From contig CAIIXF020000009.1 in assembly GCA_903813345.2 (NCBI GenBank), positions 9,108,030 through 9,172,029 of the forward strand: a stretch of DNA of 64,000 nucleotides, written 5' to 3'. Below, one piece after another: positions 30,191-43,100 of this stretch; within the stretch, counting starts at the first letter, position 1, and each line of letters starts with the position of its first letter. The position numbers were made by a program, and so were the translations under genes. The DNA comes from Owenia fusiformis (Eukaryota > Annelida > Polychaeta > Sabellida > Oweniidae). A model generated the notes under the pieces. That model was not told where the DNA came from. It was given only the letters and a program-made list of their open reading frames with translations, and searched no databases.

Positions 30191-31009
30191 TTTGAAACAC
30201 CAGGTCAATTAGGAGACCCAGTGTTTAATATATATATATACATTATACAATCTAAGTAATATTTCTTTTATAGTATGTATACTTTGGTAAACATTAATGA
30301 TATATTAAATCCCAGGGAAGTATTTCATTCCAAAAATGTGGAGAAAACGCCGTTCAATCTTGTGAATTTTCTGTCAATGTTACGAACCAATGAAGTCACC
30401 ACCGAACTTGCATTCTTGGAAAGTCTAAATCGATTAATGGAACGCCTTTTATTATTTTTTCTTCAAGTATTTAATCTAATCTAGCACTTGTATGCAGGAA
30501 TTCTATGTGGGGATTTTGCGCTAGAACTAATCAAAGTTACCTCTCACGAATCTTAGAAAAACGCCATATTAGAATTACTAATACTCCTTCAATTTCAGTT
30601 GTCTAGATATTGTCTTTTCGACAGGTTTTACGACAAAATTGGTACTGACCTAATGGTATTGTAATCTCTTAACATCGTGAGCCCCAATTCCGAGGAAAGA
30701 CCACTGGAAATCACTAAAATGGGGTCTACTTTCCCTCCTCTTTTTGACCAGAAGTGTTTTCCTGACCTGTGTTGCTGATTTTTTCGTTTTTTTTTGGCTG
30801 GATTTAGTTTTTAAACCTTCTTTACAATGATCTAATGATTACCTTAAATGAATTATAAACGATTAAAATTCCTATCCTCATTAGATCAGAATTTATTAGT
30901 TTACTTATTAGTTGCTGTTGAATAAATATTTCTTGTAAACACTGACGTAAACACATCATAATAGTTGTTAGTTCAAAATGCAACCCGGACAATAGCAAAT
31001 GTTTATGAT

Positions 31010-32080
31010 TATCCCACCGAACGAAGTTCGAGGGGGATATAGAGAAGTCGTCTGTCCATCCATCCGTTCGTTTGTCTGTATGTCCGGGCGATAACTCCAA
31101 TACCGGTTGACGGATTTGGTTCAAATTTTATGGGCTTATGCCTTATGAGTGTAGGACCTCTGCTCGAGAAGGAATTTTCAATATGGCCACTCAATTCAAA
31201 ATGGCCGCCATTTTTCGTAAAAAATGTAATCGTTGATAACTCACATACAAGTTGACGGATTTGGTTCAAATTTTATATGCTGATGCCTAGGGACAAAGGA
31301 GTTTCGCACAAAAAGAGATTTTCAAGATATCTGCTTAATTTCAAAATGGCAGCAATTTTTCGTAAAAATATGTAATTTTTGATAACTCAAATACCAGTGA
31401 ACGGATTTGGTTCAAATTTTATATGATGGTGCTTAGGGGCACAGTAGCTATGTTTGACAAAAATTTTTCAAGATGGCCACTTAATTTCAAAATGGCGGCA
31501 ATTTTTCGTAAAAAACTTAATCTTTGATAACTCAAATACCAGTGAACAGATTTGGTTGAAATTTTATATGATTATGCCTAGGGACAGAGTTGCTCTGTTC
31601 AAGAAATAATTTTCAAGATGGCGGCTGAATTTCAAGATGGCTGCCAATTTTTTGTAAAAAACGTAATCTTTGATAACTCATATACCAGTGAACGGATTTG
31701 GTTCAAATTTTATATGATGATGCCTAGGGACAGAGTTGCTATGGTCGACAAAGAATTTTCAAGATGGCTGCTTTATTTAAAAATGACAGCAATTTTTCGT
31801 AAAAAAAACATAAACTTTTGATAACTCTTATACCAGCAAACAGATTTGTTGTAAATTTTATATGATAATGCCTAAGGACACAGTAGCTCTGTTCGAGGGA
31901 GAATTTTCAAAATGGCAGCTGAATTTCAAAATGGTTGCCAATTTTCTTAAAAGAGAGTAATCTTTGATAACTCAAATACCAATGGATGGATTTGGCTCAA
32001 ATTTTATATGGCCGCTATTTATCAAAACATGTTTTGTTCGGTGGGATTTGCTACTGCGTGGAGTTGCTGTTTTTCTAGTT
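31010..32080. mobile_element. CCCAACGAA-family element carrying a seven-unit array of about 146 bp
   Basis: Left end ATCCCACCGAACGAAGTTCG with a GTCTGTCC tract, right end GTTCGGTGGGATTTGCTACT. Between them the motif GATAACTC starts units at 31090, 31235, 31381, 31526, 31672, 31820 and 31966, spacing 145-148 bp. Each unit contains GGATTTGGTTCAAATTTTAT and an AAAATGGC(C/G)GC(C/A) block. Frames across it are short and unrelated to known proteins. Confidence 0.8.
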
Positions 32081-33191
32081 ATAACTATTACATACGATGC
32101 AGATCATGATTTACCCACTAGTTTCCCAGTTTATAACTGCCTGTCGTCTTGCCGATAATATGTGAAACTTTTACAAGATAATAGTTTGCACACCAATTGC
32201 CGTTACATCACTTGACAGACATGATGTCAGTTGTCATTATTATCTATTGACATGCGTACTTATGCTTCATATTTTCACGTCAATTGTCATGCAACATGGC
32301 AATTGACGTACTTCACGTTAAATGGGGTTATCATCTCCACTGCATTAGCACCTATTTGGCAGATCATTATGATGTTACTTGTAGTATTTCAGTCAATTGC
32401 CAACTTGCAATTATGACATTGATGAGAGTGATCAGGTTATTATTTTGGGTTGCTATATAAACCAAAACAACCCAATAAGGTGTGTATAAAAGATTTACTT
32501 TAATGTCATCTCAAAATCTGCTTGGAATTGTACCATTGGATTTTTATGGGAAATTCCTCAAACAGTTCACACAATTTGAGAAATTATTGGCATATATGAA
32601 ACCTATTTAAAACAGTTTTTATAATATTCAAAAGCATTGATTATCAATGTAATGATTCAGCCTTCTGAAGTTTGAAAAATGAAAATACCTGGGTGTAAAT
32701 CCACAGATAATCCTTGAAAATGAGAAATATTTTTTGAGATCATATGGTGCCATCTTATAGTCAATAAAATGTCTTAAAGTATATTGATGTTTTTTGGATG
32801 AAAAACTTCGCATAATGCATGAAAAAAACAGCCCCGATTCATTCAACAAACAACTCCCCCAACTCTTGGGGTTCGCATAATTGCCGGAAAAGGTGAGTTT
32901 GAATTTATTTAGGCAAGATTTGGAGGGGGTTCACACGAACCCTGCGAAGCCCCTCTCCCTACAGCCCTGGCATCATGATCAAATTCAAATCTCGTACACG
33001 TCAAAAGCACAGCGGCCATAATAACCATTTGTTCACAAAAATAAACTCCGCCTATATGCCATCCATGTTATATCTACTTTCACAATGCATCATGTACCCT
33101 CGCATATGAAAAAAACTTAACAATACCCTTTCTCAACCAATTATCAATGGACTGGCACACATAAAACATCTTTCATACTCTTGTATTGACG
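32081..33191. other. Gene-free stretch
   Basis: Contains the inverted partner at 32230-32350, otherwise AT-rich sequence with no supported exon. Confidence 0.4.
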
Positions 33192-33387
33192 CAGTGATCT
33201 CCCCAGCATTAAAGCAAGTGGGCGCAGCACCCACCTGAGATTTTGAAAATAGGCTTGCACCCACCTGAAAATCCATTTGCCCCCACTTGAAAATGAGAAA
33301 AATTGGCATATTTTGACCAATTTTGGTCTGAATTGTGAAAATGAGAATTCTGCACCCACTTGAGAAAAAATCCTGGGGAGATCACTG
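33192..33387. mobile_element. MITE of the CAGTGATCTCCCC family, TSD TGACG
   Basis: Best copy in the window: CAGTGATCTCCCCAG at the left, CTGGGGAGATCACTG at the right, 196 bp apart, with TGACG directly on both flanks. Five-base duplications and CAGTG ends would fit a hAT5-like origin (inference). The interior repeats GCACCCAC(C/T)TGA in forward orientation. Confidence 0.85.
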
Positions 33388-34084
33388 TGACGTGTATCTC
33401 CAAGAAATAAACTTGTCAATTCCTACTCTTCTAAACTCCTATTGGCTCTGGAAAATGACAATTATACCCTTATCCTTACAGATGCAACCCGATCCTTCTA
33501 ATTATCTGTAATTACTGTCAAAATATATGTTCTTCACCTTACATAACTTTTAAACATCAGCAGCTAGGGCATCAGTGAAATCAACAAAATACTAATTGGT
33601 GACATGCTCACTGGAGACTGTCCTCTCATATATACACCTTATATGTCCGCAAGTTATTACTTTCTGTCGTCATTCATAGAAGACTTACCACTCGAAATCC
33701 AACCCCAGAAAGTGTGCATTAAACTGTTACAGGCAAAAGGTAAAACTGATTTCAGATTCAGATTCCTGAATCAGATTCAGATATGTCCTACTTTTCAGAC
33801 ACCATATCTAAAAAGTGGGTCAAAATACTTCCTGATGGCAAAGGGCTACAAAGTCTTACAACCTCCAATAACTTAAATATTTTTCAAAATTATCTGATTC
33901 GTCCTTTTGAAAATAAATTCAAAATGGCTGCCTAGAGTAAGAATTTGCTCCTAAATGGTCACCAAAATGCTTAAATTGGAAATTCTGATAAATCTCTAAT
34001 ATATGTATTTAATTCCTTTTAATATCTGCCAGATGGTAATTAAATATTACATTCTGACATATACAGATTCATGAATATAGCGTT

Positions 34085-34135
34085 CGTTGGGATTCTCTAC
34101 TTTGAGAGGTTGCTAATTTCTAGTTAAAACATCAA
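34085..34135. repeat. 3' terminus fragment of the TTCGTTGGGA family
   Basis: TTCGTTGGGATTCTCTACTT followed by GAGAGGTTGC and TTTCTAGTTA matches the right ends at 24600, 29675 and 32040. Upstream homology fades within a few hundred bases. Confidence 0.55.
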
Positions 34136-34278
34136 CCACAAAGGTAAAGTTTCTCATCATTATGGATAATGTAACTGTCATGGAATCTACCCTTTTCCGA
34201 CTACTTTCTACCTACTCAGTTTTTCGAAAGTATGTCAAACATCCAGTTCGACCAGATTTCAATGTTGATTGTCATATA

Positions 34279-34829
34279 CAGGGTGGTAAAAAAATGGAAA
34301 CCCTTACACCATTTTCCTCATATTTGTCATTTTATTTTAAGAAATAACTTCCACATTTGTACATCATTCAATTTCCTACCAGCCTTCTTTATTTCATGAC
34401 CATCAGATTGATAGTCACAATGTTTCAACACTTTACAGAACATGCCCTAGTGGCCACTATTGCACTGTCGGGCCACCTGCACTCGCCGTCCAAAATGTCC
34501 CTACCTGTAGGGATATGGCAAGGAAAAAGTGTATGAGAATGACCTCAAGACAATCACAAACTTAAAAAGTGAGATCATCTGTATCATTCAGGCCATACCT
34601 TCTGAGGAATGCATTTGGCCCATTGACAACTGTGCAGGTTTGCCTACAGCGCGATGATGGCCAAACTTGAAGCATGTTATTCAAGTGACTATCAGTTTGA
34701 TGGTTATGACATTTGGGAGGATGGTAGGAAATCGAATGATGAACAAATGTGTGAAATATCAGAGAGTAATTTCTTAAAATGACAAAGATATTAGGAATAT
34801 GCAGGGTTTCCATTTTTTTGACCACCCTA
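34279..34829. mobile_element. Foldback MITE, mariner-type, about 550 bp
   Basis: Left end CAGGGTGGTAAAAAAATGGA after a TA; right end TCCATTTTTTTGACCACCCT. Pairing continues inward for well over 100 bp (for example TCATTCAATTTCCTACCA against its mirrored counterpart near 34720-34740). The terminal G of the right end is lost. TA target and CAGGGTG ends fit Tc1/mariner. Confidence 0.75.
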
Positions 34830-36360
34830 AAATAAAAATATATATAAAATCTATGTACAGTATATATGTTATATGATGAATGGGGTTCAATTCAATATTT
34901 TATTATTTCAATGCTGTGATACTCATTCTCTCATTGGTCAATTAGATACCATGTGACTAAAGATATATAGAGGTATTCCATGTCTCCCTGCTTAGAAAAC
35001 TAAGCTCATACTTACTTCAATTTTTTGTGAGATCTTTGAATTTCTATGGTAAATTGTTCATGTGTTTGAAATTTACAGGTTTTTTTCAGAAAATGTGACT
35101 TCCTATGATTCCATGTGATCAACAATATCACATCCATTATGTTTGATTACTTTGATTACTGTTTAACCAATGTCTAGTTCAGGTTTTTATCAGTATCTAG
35201 TCACTGTGGTATTATTTTACTGTCTATTTATCTATTAATTAGCTTTTTCACCCCCAGGTGATTACATATTCCACCAAGATAGCGCTCACAGTCATTGAGC
35301 AAAAGTCACTTTGGAATATCTGGAGGAGAATACCATTCGATTCATTACTCCTAATGGCTGCTCAATACACCATTTATCAAAAATTGTAGATTTAGTAAAC
35401 ATAATAAATGTGCTATTGATAATCACGTAAAATCATAGAAAATCACATTTTCGGTAAATCTTGGACACATGAACAATTTACCTATGAATATTCAAACATC
35501 TGACAAAAAAATCAGTATTAGCTTTTAGGTATTTGAATGCTAAAATATGCCTATCCTTGAGTTTCTGTAAAAAAATATGTCAATACCATTATGTTCACCT
35601 TTTCTAGCCTTCTAAAAAAGTTACACACCCTGTACTTTCTTGATTTTCAGAGCTTCTGGTTCCATAATATTATAGACGTTTCATGATGATTAAAAAAACA
35701 TCTTTCTAATTGTTCCTGCACACTTTTGAAATGCAATCATGCTACTTTAATATAATGAAAGCTGGGAAGAAAGAATGGCTAACCTTAACTAGCATGTAGT
35801 AATTAAATATAAAGAAGCAAAGATTCAGGTTTCTTTGCACGAGGTCCACTTTCAAATGAATCTAACATCGTGATAATTAGTCAGAGGTGTTGATTATGAG
35901 GTGTTATGTTTATCATTGACGTTGGCACTTACTAATTTGAAATATATATATATAGGTTTTTTCATGCTTCATTTTCCATGTGATTTAGCACTATGGTCCT
36001 TTGATTGCTAATTTAGGTTTATACACTAAAACTTGCATTTTCTCTTTAGTGCATATTCCATTTTTGTTTCATGAAAATTTACACAATCTATTATTTGAAA
36101 ATTTGTCTACACATTGATATGATAATTTCATTGAAACAATATCAAAGACACAAAGTAGAATAACAAGTTCTGGGACTGCTTAATTATGCCAGAAACAAAT
36201 ATTTTGTGAGGGAAAAGTAAGAAGTGTCAGTGCTAGAGTGCTAGACAATCCAATATTACCAGAAACATCTTCACACATACATAACAAGAGTCTATGCCTA
36301 GGAGGGGGAAAAAAAACCAGGGTTCAAAGATGACATATGCTTATAATATGAATCTGTATT
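34830..36360. other. Gene-free stretch upstream of PFAS
   Basis: No exon or well-bounded repeat identified. AT-rich, intergenic between the repeat cluster and the PFAS leader region. Confidence 0.4.
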
Positions 36361-36455
36361 TAGATGACATCGTCGCTGATTGGTTTAACGAGTCGATCGT
36401 TGATTGGTTTAAAACTAGGTCAATTTGAAAACTTTGAAAACCAAGATGGAGGGTA
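36361..36455 (+). promoter_or_regulatory. Candidate PFAS promoter/leader with two inverted CCAAT boxes
   Basis: GATTGGTTTAA occurs near 36378 and again near 36402, each an inverted CCAAT element of the sort bound by NF-Y. Some 40 bp on, CCAAGATGGAGG is followed by GTAAAC, a possible donor that could splice to the acceptor at 37095-37096. The coding exon's own acceptor implies an upstream leader exon. The start site itself is not visible. Confidence 0.35.
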
Positions 36456-36859
36456 AACAAATACATGTATACGTAAAGGAGGTGCGCGAAGGAGGAAATC
36501 GTATGTCATCAATTGAATCATGGGGTTTTCCCTCCTCTTTCTATGACTAATACTTCTAAAGCCACACATCTGCTCTAATTATTTACTGCATGCCACCTTC
36601 AGGCATTGCTCAGTTGGCTTAAAAATGAAATGGCTTAATTGACAACTTGATTGCTCCAGTAACCAGTTTTGACTCTGGGATAACTCCCGGGATAACTACT
36701 AGGGATGATAATCAAAACACATTTTTTGTTAATTTGACCCTTTGGATAACTATTAGTCTTATAATAAAAACACATATCGTCAGATTTTATTTTTTATTAA
36801 TTTGGACAGAATACTTTTATAAAAAATAATAGATATTGAAAAAGAAAGTTATCACAAGT

Positions 36860-37066
36860 CAGTGATCTCCCCAGCATTAAAGCAAATGGGCGCAGTATCC
36901 ACCTGAGATTTTGAAAATAGGCTTGCACCCACCTGAAAATCCATTCGCACCCACTTGAAAATGAAAAAAAATCATGAAAATGGGCATCTTTTGACCAATT
37001 TTGGTCTTAATTGTGAAAATGAGAATTTTGCCACCACTTGAGAAGAAAATCCTGTGGAGATCACTG
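36860..37066. mobile_element. MITE of the CAGTGATCTCCCC family abutting the PFAS start exon
   Basis: CAGTGATCTCCCCAGCATTA at the left, CCTGTGGAGATCACTG at the right. Its right end lies 30 bp before the exon edge at 37097, so the polypyrimidine tract begins just outside the element and the branch point may be inside it. No clean target duplication seen. Confidence 0.8.
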
Positions 37067-37111
37067 CATGCATATATATTTTCTTTTTTATTACAGTTGT
37101 AGGGTCCCAAG

Positions 37112-40100
37112 ATGGTTGTGTTATGCAACTATAAAAAGCCTGCACTGAGCAAATGTGCCATAGAGGTGGTATCAGAAAAACTTTCCAACAAGCTTCCAGA
37201 AGGAGTGACATTACAGAGTATAGACACTGAACTTTGTTTCTACATTGATACTAAAAGAAGTAAGTCCAAGTCACAATATCACTGTTCCTTAACTTGTTTT
37301 GTTTGATATACGTCAATGTTACAAAATAGAGAGCTGCCTGTGTTCAAGTTTGGTAAGATATTTTGTTTTTTCAATTTAAACCTACTTTCAAATCAAATTG
37401 CAGATCATAATTTGGGTTAAATATTGAGAATATACACTCATTACATCAAAGTAACTAGTTGTTTAGACTTGTTTTTTAGCAACATGTTACCGTCTTTACA
37501 CCCTTTCTGTCTTCAGTGTTGCATTGAACGTATGTTTGTCGCTGAAAATAATTTGTTTCCCTGCTATAATAAGAACTGATTGCCATTATTCTCGTTCGTT
37601 ATATTTTTATTTTAAATTTGGAATTGATGGAATTTTTAAAGTAAAACCGCTGCAATGCGTTTCAATGTTTTTCTTCATCAATCAAATCTGAAATATAAGA
37701 TTTTGCCTTAATGAATGCGAGTTTCAAATAGAGAGAAAATGTGAAATGGACTATTGACCCCAAAATTTACCCCCACCATTTTACATTAACTTCATTCAAT
37801 TTACAAAACTAATTTCAGATCTTGAGGTTGAAGACCAGAAGATGATAGAATGGGTTATATCTACACCATTTGAAGAACTCCAGACAACTAAACAGAGTAA
37901 ACTTCTAGTTGGGGATGAAAAGAAACAATTACTCATTGAAATTGGACCCAGGTAAGCAGCTTCATATTTTGCACACCAATCTTTAATCATGGATTTAAAA
38001 CATCCTGTGGATTTGTTACTAGCAACAGGTTGTTTTTAAAGACACTAGGTTTTTCTTGACAATTTTTTTCTCCACTTTTAAACCCCACTTAGGTAGCAGC
38101 ACAATAGAATGAACTGTAATTTAGTTTTAAAGAATATACAGTTGTAACAAAGAAGAGTCCCTCCTTTTTATCACACCATCGATGGGATATAGTCGTCATA
38201 CTGGTCGTGATCGTGGTCGTGATCGTGGTGGTGATCATGATCGTCCCGCTTTTTGTCATCGCCGTTTAAGGAAAACTGCTCATCAGATTTTCTCCAAATT
38301 CGCAGAGATGATAGAGCATATGAAGTACTAGAGCTGATTAACTTTTGAGCGGCCATCTTGTTTTCTTGTTCTTGAAATTTGTAAACATAATAGGAGAACA
38401 GTTTTCCTGGTTCATAGTATCTGCCTATTTGATGGTGTGATCTCGTTCATGTCCTGTGCCTTGTTCTATTGTTTATAAAGAATTGACATTTTGGCAACCT
38501 ATACAAAACCAGTATGGTACAATAGATGATTGACTGTCACATGTACTGCACTAAAACTGAGCCAATTACACCCTATTAACTCATTAAATAGTTGAATGGT
38601 AAATACAAAAGAACTCAAATTTTAAACTGTACCTGGCCTGTTACATGTTGTTATTAGTTGCGAATTACATGGATAAATAGATGGCAGTATTGTGGCATGT
38701 TTTTGCCTTGTTATCTGTTGTAGGCTGAACTTTTCAACAGCTTTCTCTACAAATGCCGTCTCGATTTGCCAATCCATTGGATTAAAGAATGTCACTAGGA
38801 TAGAGTGCACCACTAGATATCTTATCACCTTCACTGTGAGTATCTCGTCATCCATGCAGTTTCAAGTCTGTATTTTTCATTAGTTTTTCAAATGTATGTT
38901 ATGGTTTGCTATTTGATTAATTCACCAGACTCTCGTCACCATTTGAACAAAGAAGGAGAGAACAAAGTTTCCAACTTCAATGGGAGTCTCTCTTTAGCAC
39001 TCTTCAATAGGGAGAAAAAGTGATTCATCCATCAAATAAGACCAGCCCCCAAAACAATGTTACATCTAAAAGTTAATTGAAAGAAATCTACTTGAATATT
39101 TTAATACCATCCTTAAACTAAAGCATCCACGTGCAGAACAGAAAACAGTCCAATCCATTTTGTTTCAGCAACCAAATGGTGTATCATTAGTCTCCTGCGA
39201 TGGCATTGTGAATGCTTTACATGATAGAATGACACAATGTCGATACCTTCAGCCAATCAGCAGCTTTGATTTGCATATCCAAAGAGAGGCTGTTTACGAG
39301 GTTGATATTATGACCAATGGGAAAGCAGCTCTTGAAAAAGCAAATAAACATTTAGGTAGGCGATGTTTGGTTCCGCATGTATATGTGACACATAAGTGAA
39401 TACATACTGTAGATCCCAGAATTATGCAGGCGAAAATTTGAGGTTGTGAAATATTCTTTAAAAAAATGTAAATCATGCAAAATTTATGCGCAGATGAATG
39501 AATTATGTGCAAAATTAAAACACATGCCACATAAAAAAATATTGTGGGATCTCTAATAGATCTGAACTTGAGTAAAAGATATTGCATTCCTCTTTTCATT
39601 CTGAAGGTTTTAACAATATGATACGAAAGAAGTAATTAATTTGAAATATGAAAGTCTATCTGGTACAGTGAGACTTTCATATGTTTGACATAAACTTTTT
39701 ACTTTCAAACATTTGTTGGTTACCTCTTGTACTGTATTTCCTTATGTACTGTACTATATAAGTTTCATGACATTGCTCTAGATGTTTTCTGAAATAGAGG
39801 GTTTATTGCAAAAATTGATAAGCACATGTGCGTAGGTGTAATGCAACAAAAATTTGGAAAGTATGCAATGCTTTCTTTTCAGTGCATATGGACATCTAAA
39901 CGTTTCTAAACATTTGTGATTTATTACTATGAATTGAAACAGAGAACAGCAGAAAAATATCTGAATGAGGGGTGTCAGCTGAGATTACTTTCTTAGGAAT
40001 ACATTATGAATTGAAGAAAATATTCCTTATTTCAGGACTGGCATTTGATGACTGGGATCTGGAATTCTATACAACATTATTTCGAGATAAAATCAAACGA

Positions 40101-43100
40101 AATCCTACATCGGTTGAATGTTTTGACCTGGCACAATCAAATAGGTAAGATCTCGTTCATGTGAAATTGAAATTTATGTCATCACCAGAATTTGTGACAT
40201 ATTGTTATATTCTCTTAGCTTTTCATGGACAGTAATCGGCGGTTAGTGTTTGGTGTCTGTAGCAAATGGCAGGTTTTGATATTTTGCATGTTGACGATTT
40301 TTATTTTTGTATTGTAGTTCAAATGAAATATGTTGTTAAACAAAACTGTGCAACAGTCACTGAAAAGATAAAAACAATTTTTGATATTGCATACTGCATG
40401 AACCATGCTTTGTATATTATTTGAATTTATCATAGAAATTATATTTACTTTCTGTGTCATCTGTTTCATGTTGCAATTAGTTATACCCAGGATACCCTTG
40501 TATCTTAATCCTCATTAGTACAGTTCGTTTATACAGTAGTTACATTTGAAGTTTTTCTGATTTTAGTGAGCACAGCCGTCATTGGTTCTTTAAGGGGAAG
40601 ATGGTGGTTGAGGGAAAGGAGATGCCCGACTCTCTATTCAAGATGGTGATGGAAACACAGTGTCATAGCAACAGTAACAACATCATTAAGTTCCATGACA
40701 ACAGCAGGTATTGTTAACATGCCTCTTAAATATGCGATGTTCAGCTGTTTACTTGTTTTAAACGTTTGAAATAACTCCGAGATGTTAAGCATATCCCTTA
40801 GTTGATTGACTTTGCATTTTTTGTCTGATATTTCAGTTGTTTGGCATAAACTTTATTGTTTGGCATATTCTCTTATTGTTTGCCTGTATTATTTGTTGTT
40901 TCTAGCGCCATAGCAGGGTTTGAGACAAAGCTCTTATACCCCAGCAAGTGTGGAAAACCGAGCCCAATGAGACCTATAGATGGCATCACTAGGCATATAA
41001 TACTTACAGCTGAGACGCATAATTTTCCAACAGGTACATCTGAATATTTAGTACTATGTCATGTTAGTTTCAAAATCTTAAGTTGAGCTTAAAATTCTAC
41101 AACCTGCAGGCTAGGCCTTCATTTATAATACAGTATAACCTGTTAAGTGGAACACCTCCATAAGTGGAACACCTCCCAAATGAAACATTGTTTTGTATAT
41201 ATCAAAAATGTTCCATATACATATATGCAATATGTATTACTGTATTTCTTTCTTTCCTTTAGGGGTGGCACCATTCCCAGGGGCTACAACCGGCACAGGG
41301 GGGCGTATTCGTGACGTCCAGGCTACTGGTATAGGAGCACATGTGGTGGCTGGTACAGCTGGCTACTGCTTTGGTAACCTGCATATACCTGGTAGGTACT
41401 TTAAAGTTGAATGAGTGGGCTTAATTTTCTCATTACTCACTGTATATTGTCTGTTATATCTGTGCCTTAATAGAAATATGACTCATTATTTTATTCCCAC
41501 ACATATTTCATATTCGTAATTGAACAAGTAACTTGAGATATCATATGTTACAATGGTTGAAGAATATGGTAACATATTATTTGATTTTATAGGCTATGAA
41601 CTACCATGGGAAGACAAAACACTCTCATATCCAACAAACTTCGCCCCACCTCTAGAAATTGCCATAGAAGCCAGCAACGGGGCATCTGACTATGGGAACA
41701 AGTTTGGTGAACCAGTTCTAGCTGGTTTTTCCCGGTCATTTGGAATGCTAACTGGGAACAAGGAAAGACGGGAATGGATTAAGCCAATCATGTTCAGTGC
41801 AGGGATGGGTTCAATGGACCATATACACTCTAAAAAAGAGGAGGCAGAACCTGGTATATGATTTAAATTGATTTAACCCCCCATGCAAATGTTTATCCTA
41901 TTTGGAAATAAGATAAAAAACATGTTGATTAAACAATATTTTGAAGATTGCACTAGTATATATCAGAAATATTTGCAGAAATTCTAATGGAATTTACAAA
42001 ATCTTTAAAGCTATTATTGAATAATCAACTCACTCATTTTCACTTAAATACTCAACATACTAAGTAAAATCATAAGCAAAATGTATGGAAAAATTTCCCC
42101 CATACTGGTATTCTGTGTATTCTGAATACAACGCGTGGTCCTTTAGGCAATGGTCAAATACTTCAACATGAAAACTTCTGAATGAAATAAGGTAAATTGC
42201 TAATTACAAAATTCTGTATGTTAAAGGTATGGAGGTGGTTAAGATAGGGGGACCAGTCTACAGGATAGGAGTGGGGGGTGGGGCTGCCTCATCTATCGAA
42301 GTACAGGGGGACAATACATCAGAGCTCGATTTTGGTGCCGTTCAACGTGGCGACGCTGAAATGGAACAGAAATTAAATCGTGTCATTAGAGCCTGTATAG
42401 AGATGGGAAAAGAGAATCCTATATGCAGTATACATGATCAAGGGGCAGGTGGAAATGGTTAGCAACACTAAGTTCAAGTATTTATATCTCAAGCTCTATT
42501 ATTATAGATATGAGCATGCTGAAGTCTTACTTGTTTTTGATGAAATGTTTTAGCTTTAAGTGATAATTTCCTAACAGAGTGAGATAGGCTTAGATATTTT
42601 ATATGTTATCTCATGTTGTGCAAATAACATTTCAATTTGAACATAGTGTTTTCTTCATCTCTCTTTATATCATTTCATCTTCTTGAAAAATTCTCATTTT
42701 GTCCATATAAGGAATAAGGAATGAAACTGGTTCAGAATATTTACAGTTTCTTGGAGGCAATATTTTATAAAGTGTACATCTTCAAGTGAAATATTTCCTT
42801 TCTTTTCAGGCAATGTATTGAAGGAGATTGTGGAACCAGCTGGTGCATTGATACGTGCTAAAGATTTCACACTGGCTGATCCCACCATCAGTGTCCTAGA
42901 GCTATGGGGAGCCGAATATCAGGAGAGTGATGCAGCACTTATCAGACCTAAAGACGTTGAGACACTCAAGCTGATTGGTCAACGAGAGAAATGTCCGATT
43001 GACTTTGTAGGGACCGTTACTGGAGATGGGAAGGTAATGGAGATGAGAAAGCATGAAATTAGAATACATTTGAAAACACAATGACTCAGACCCCTATAAA

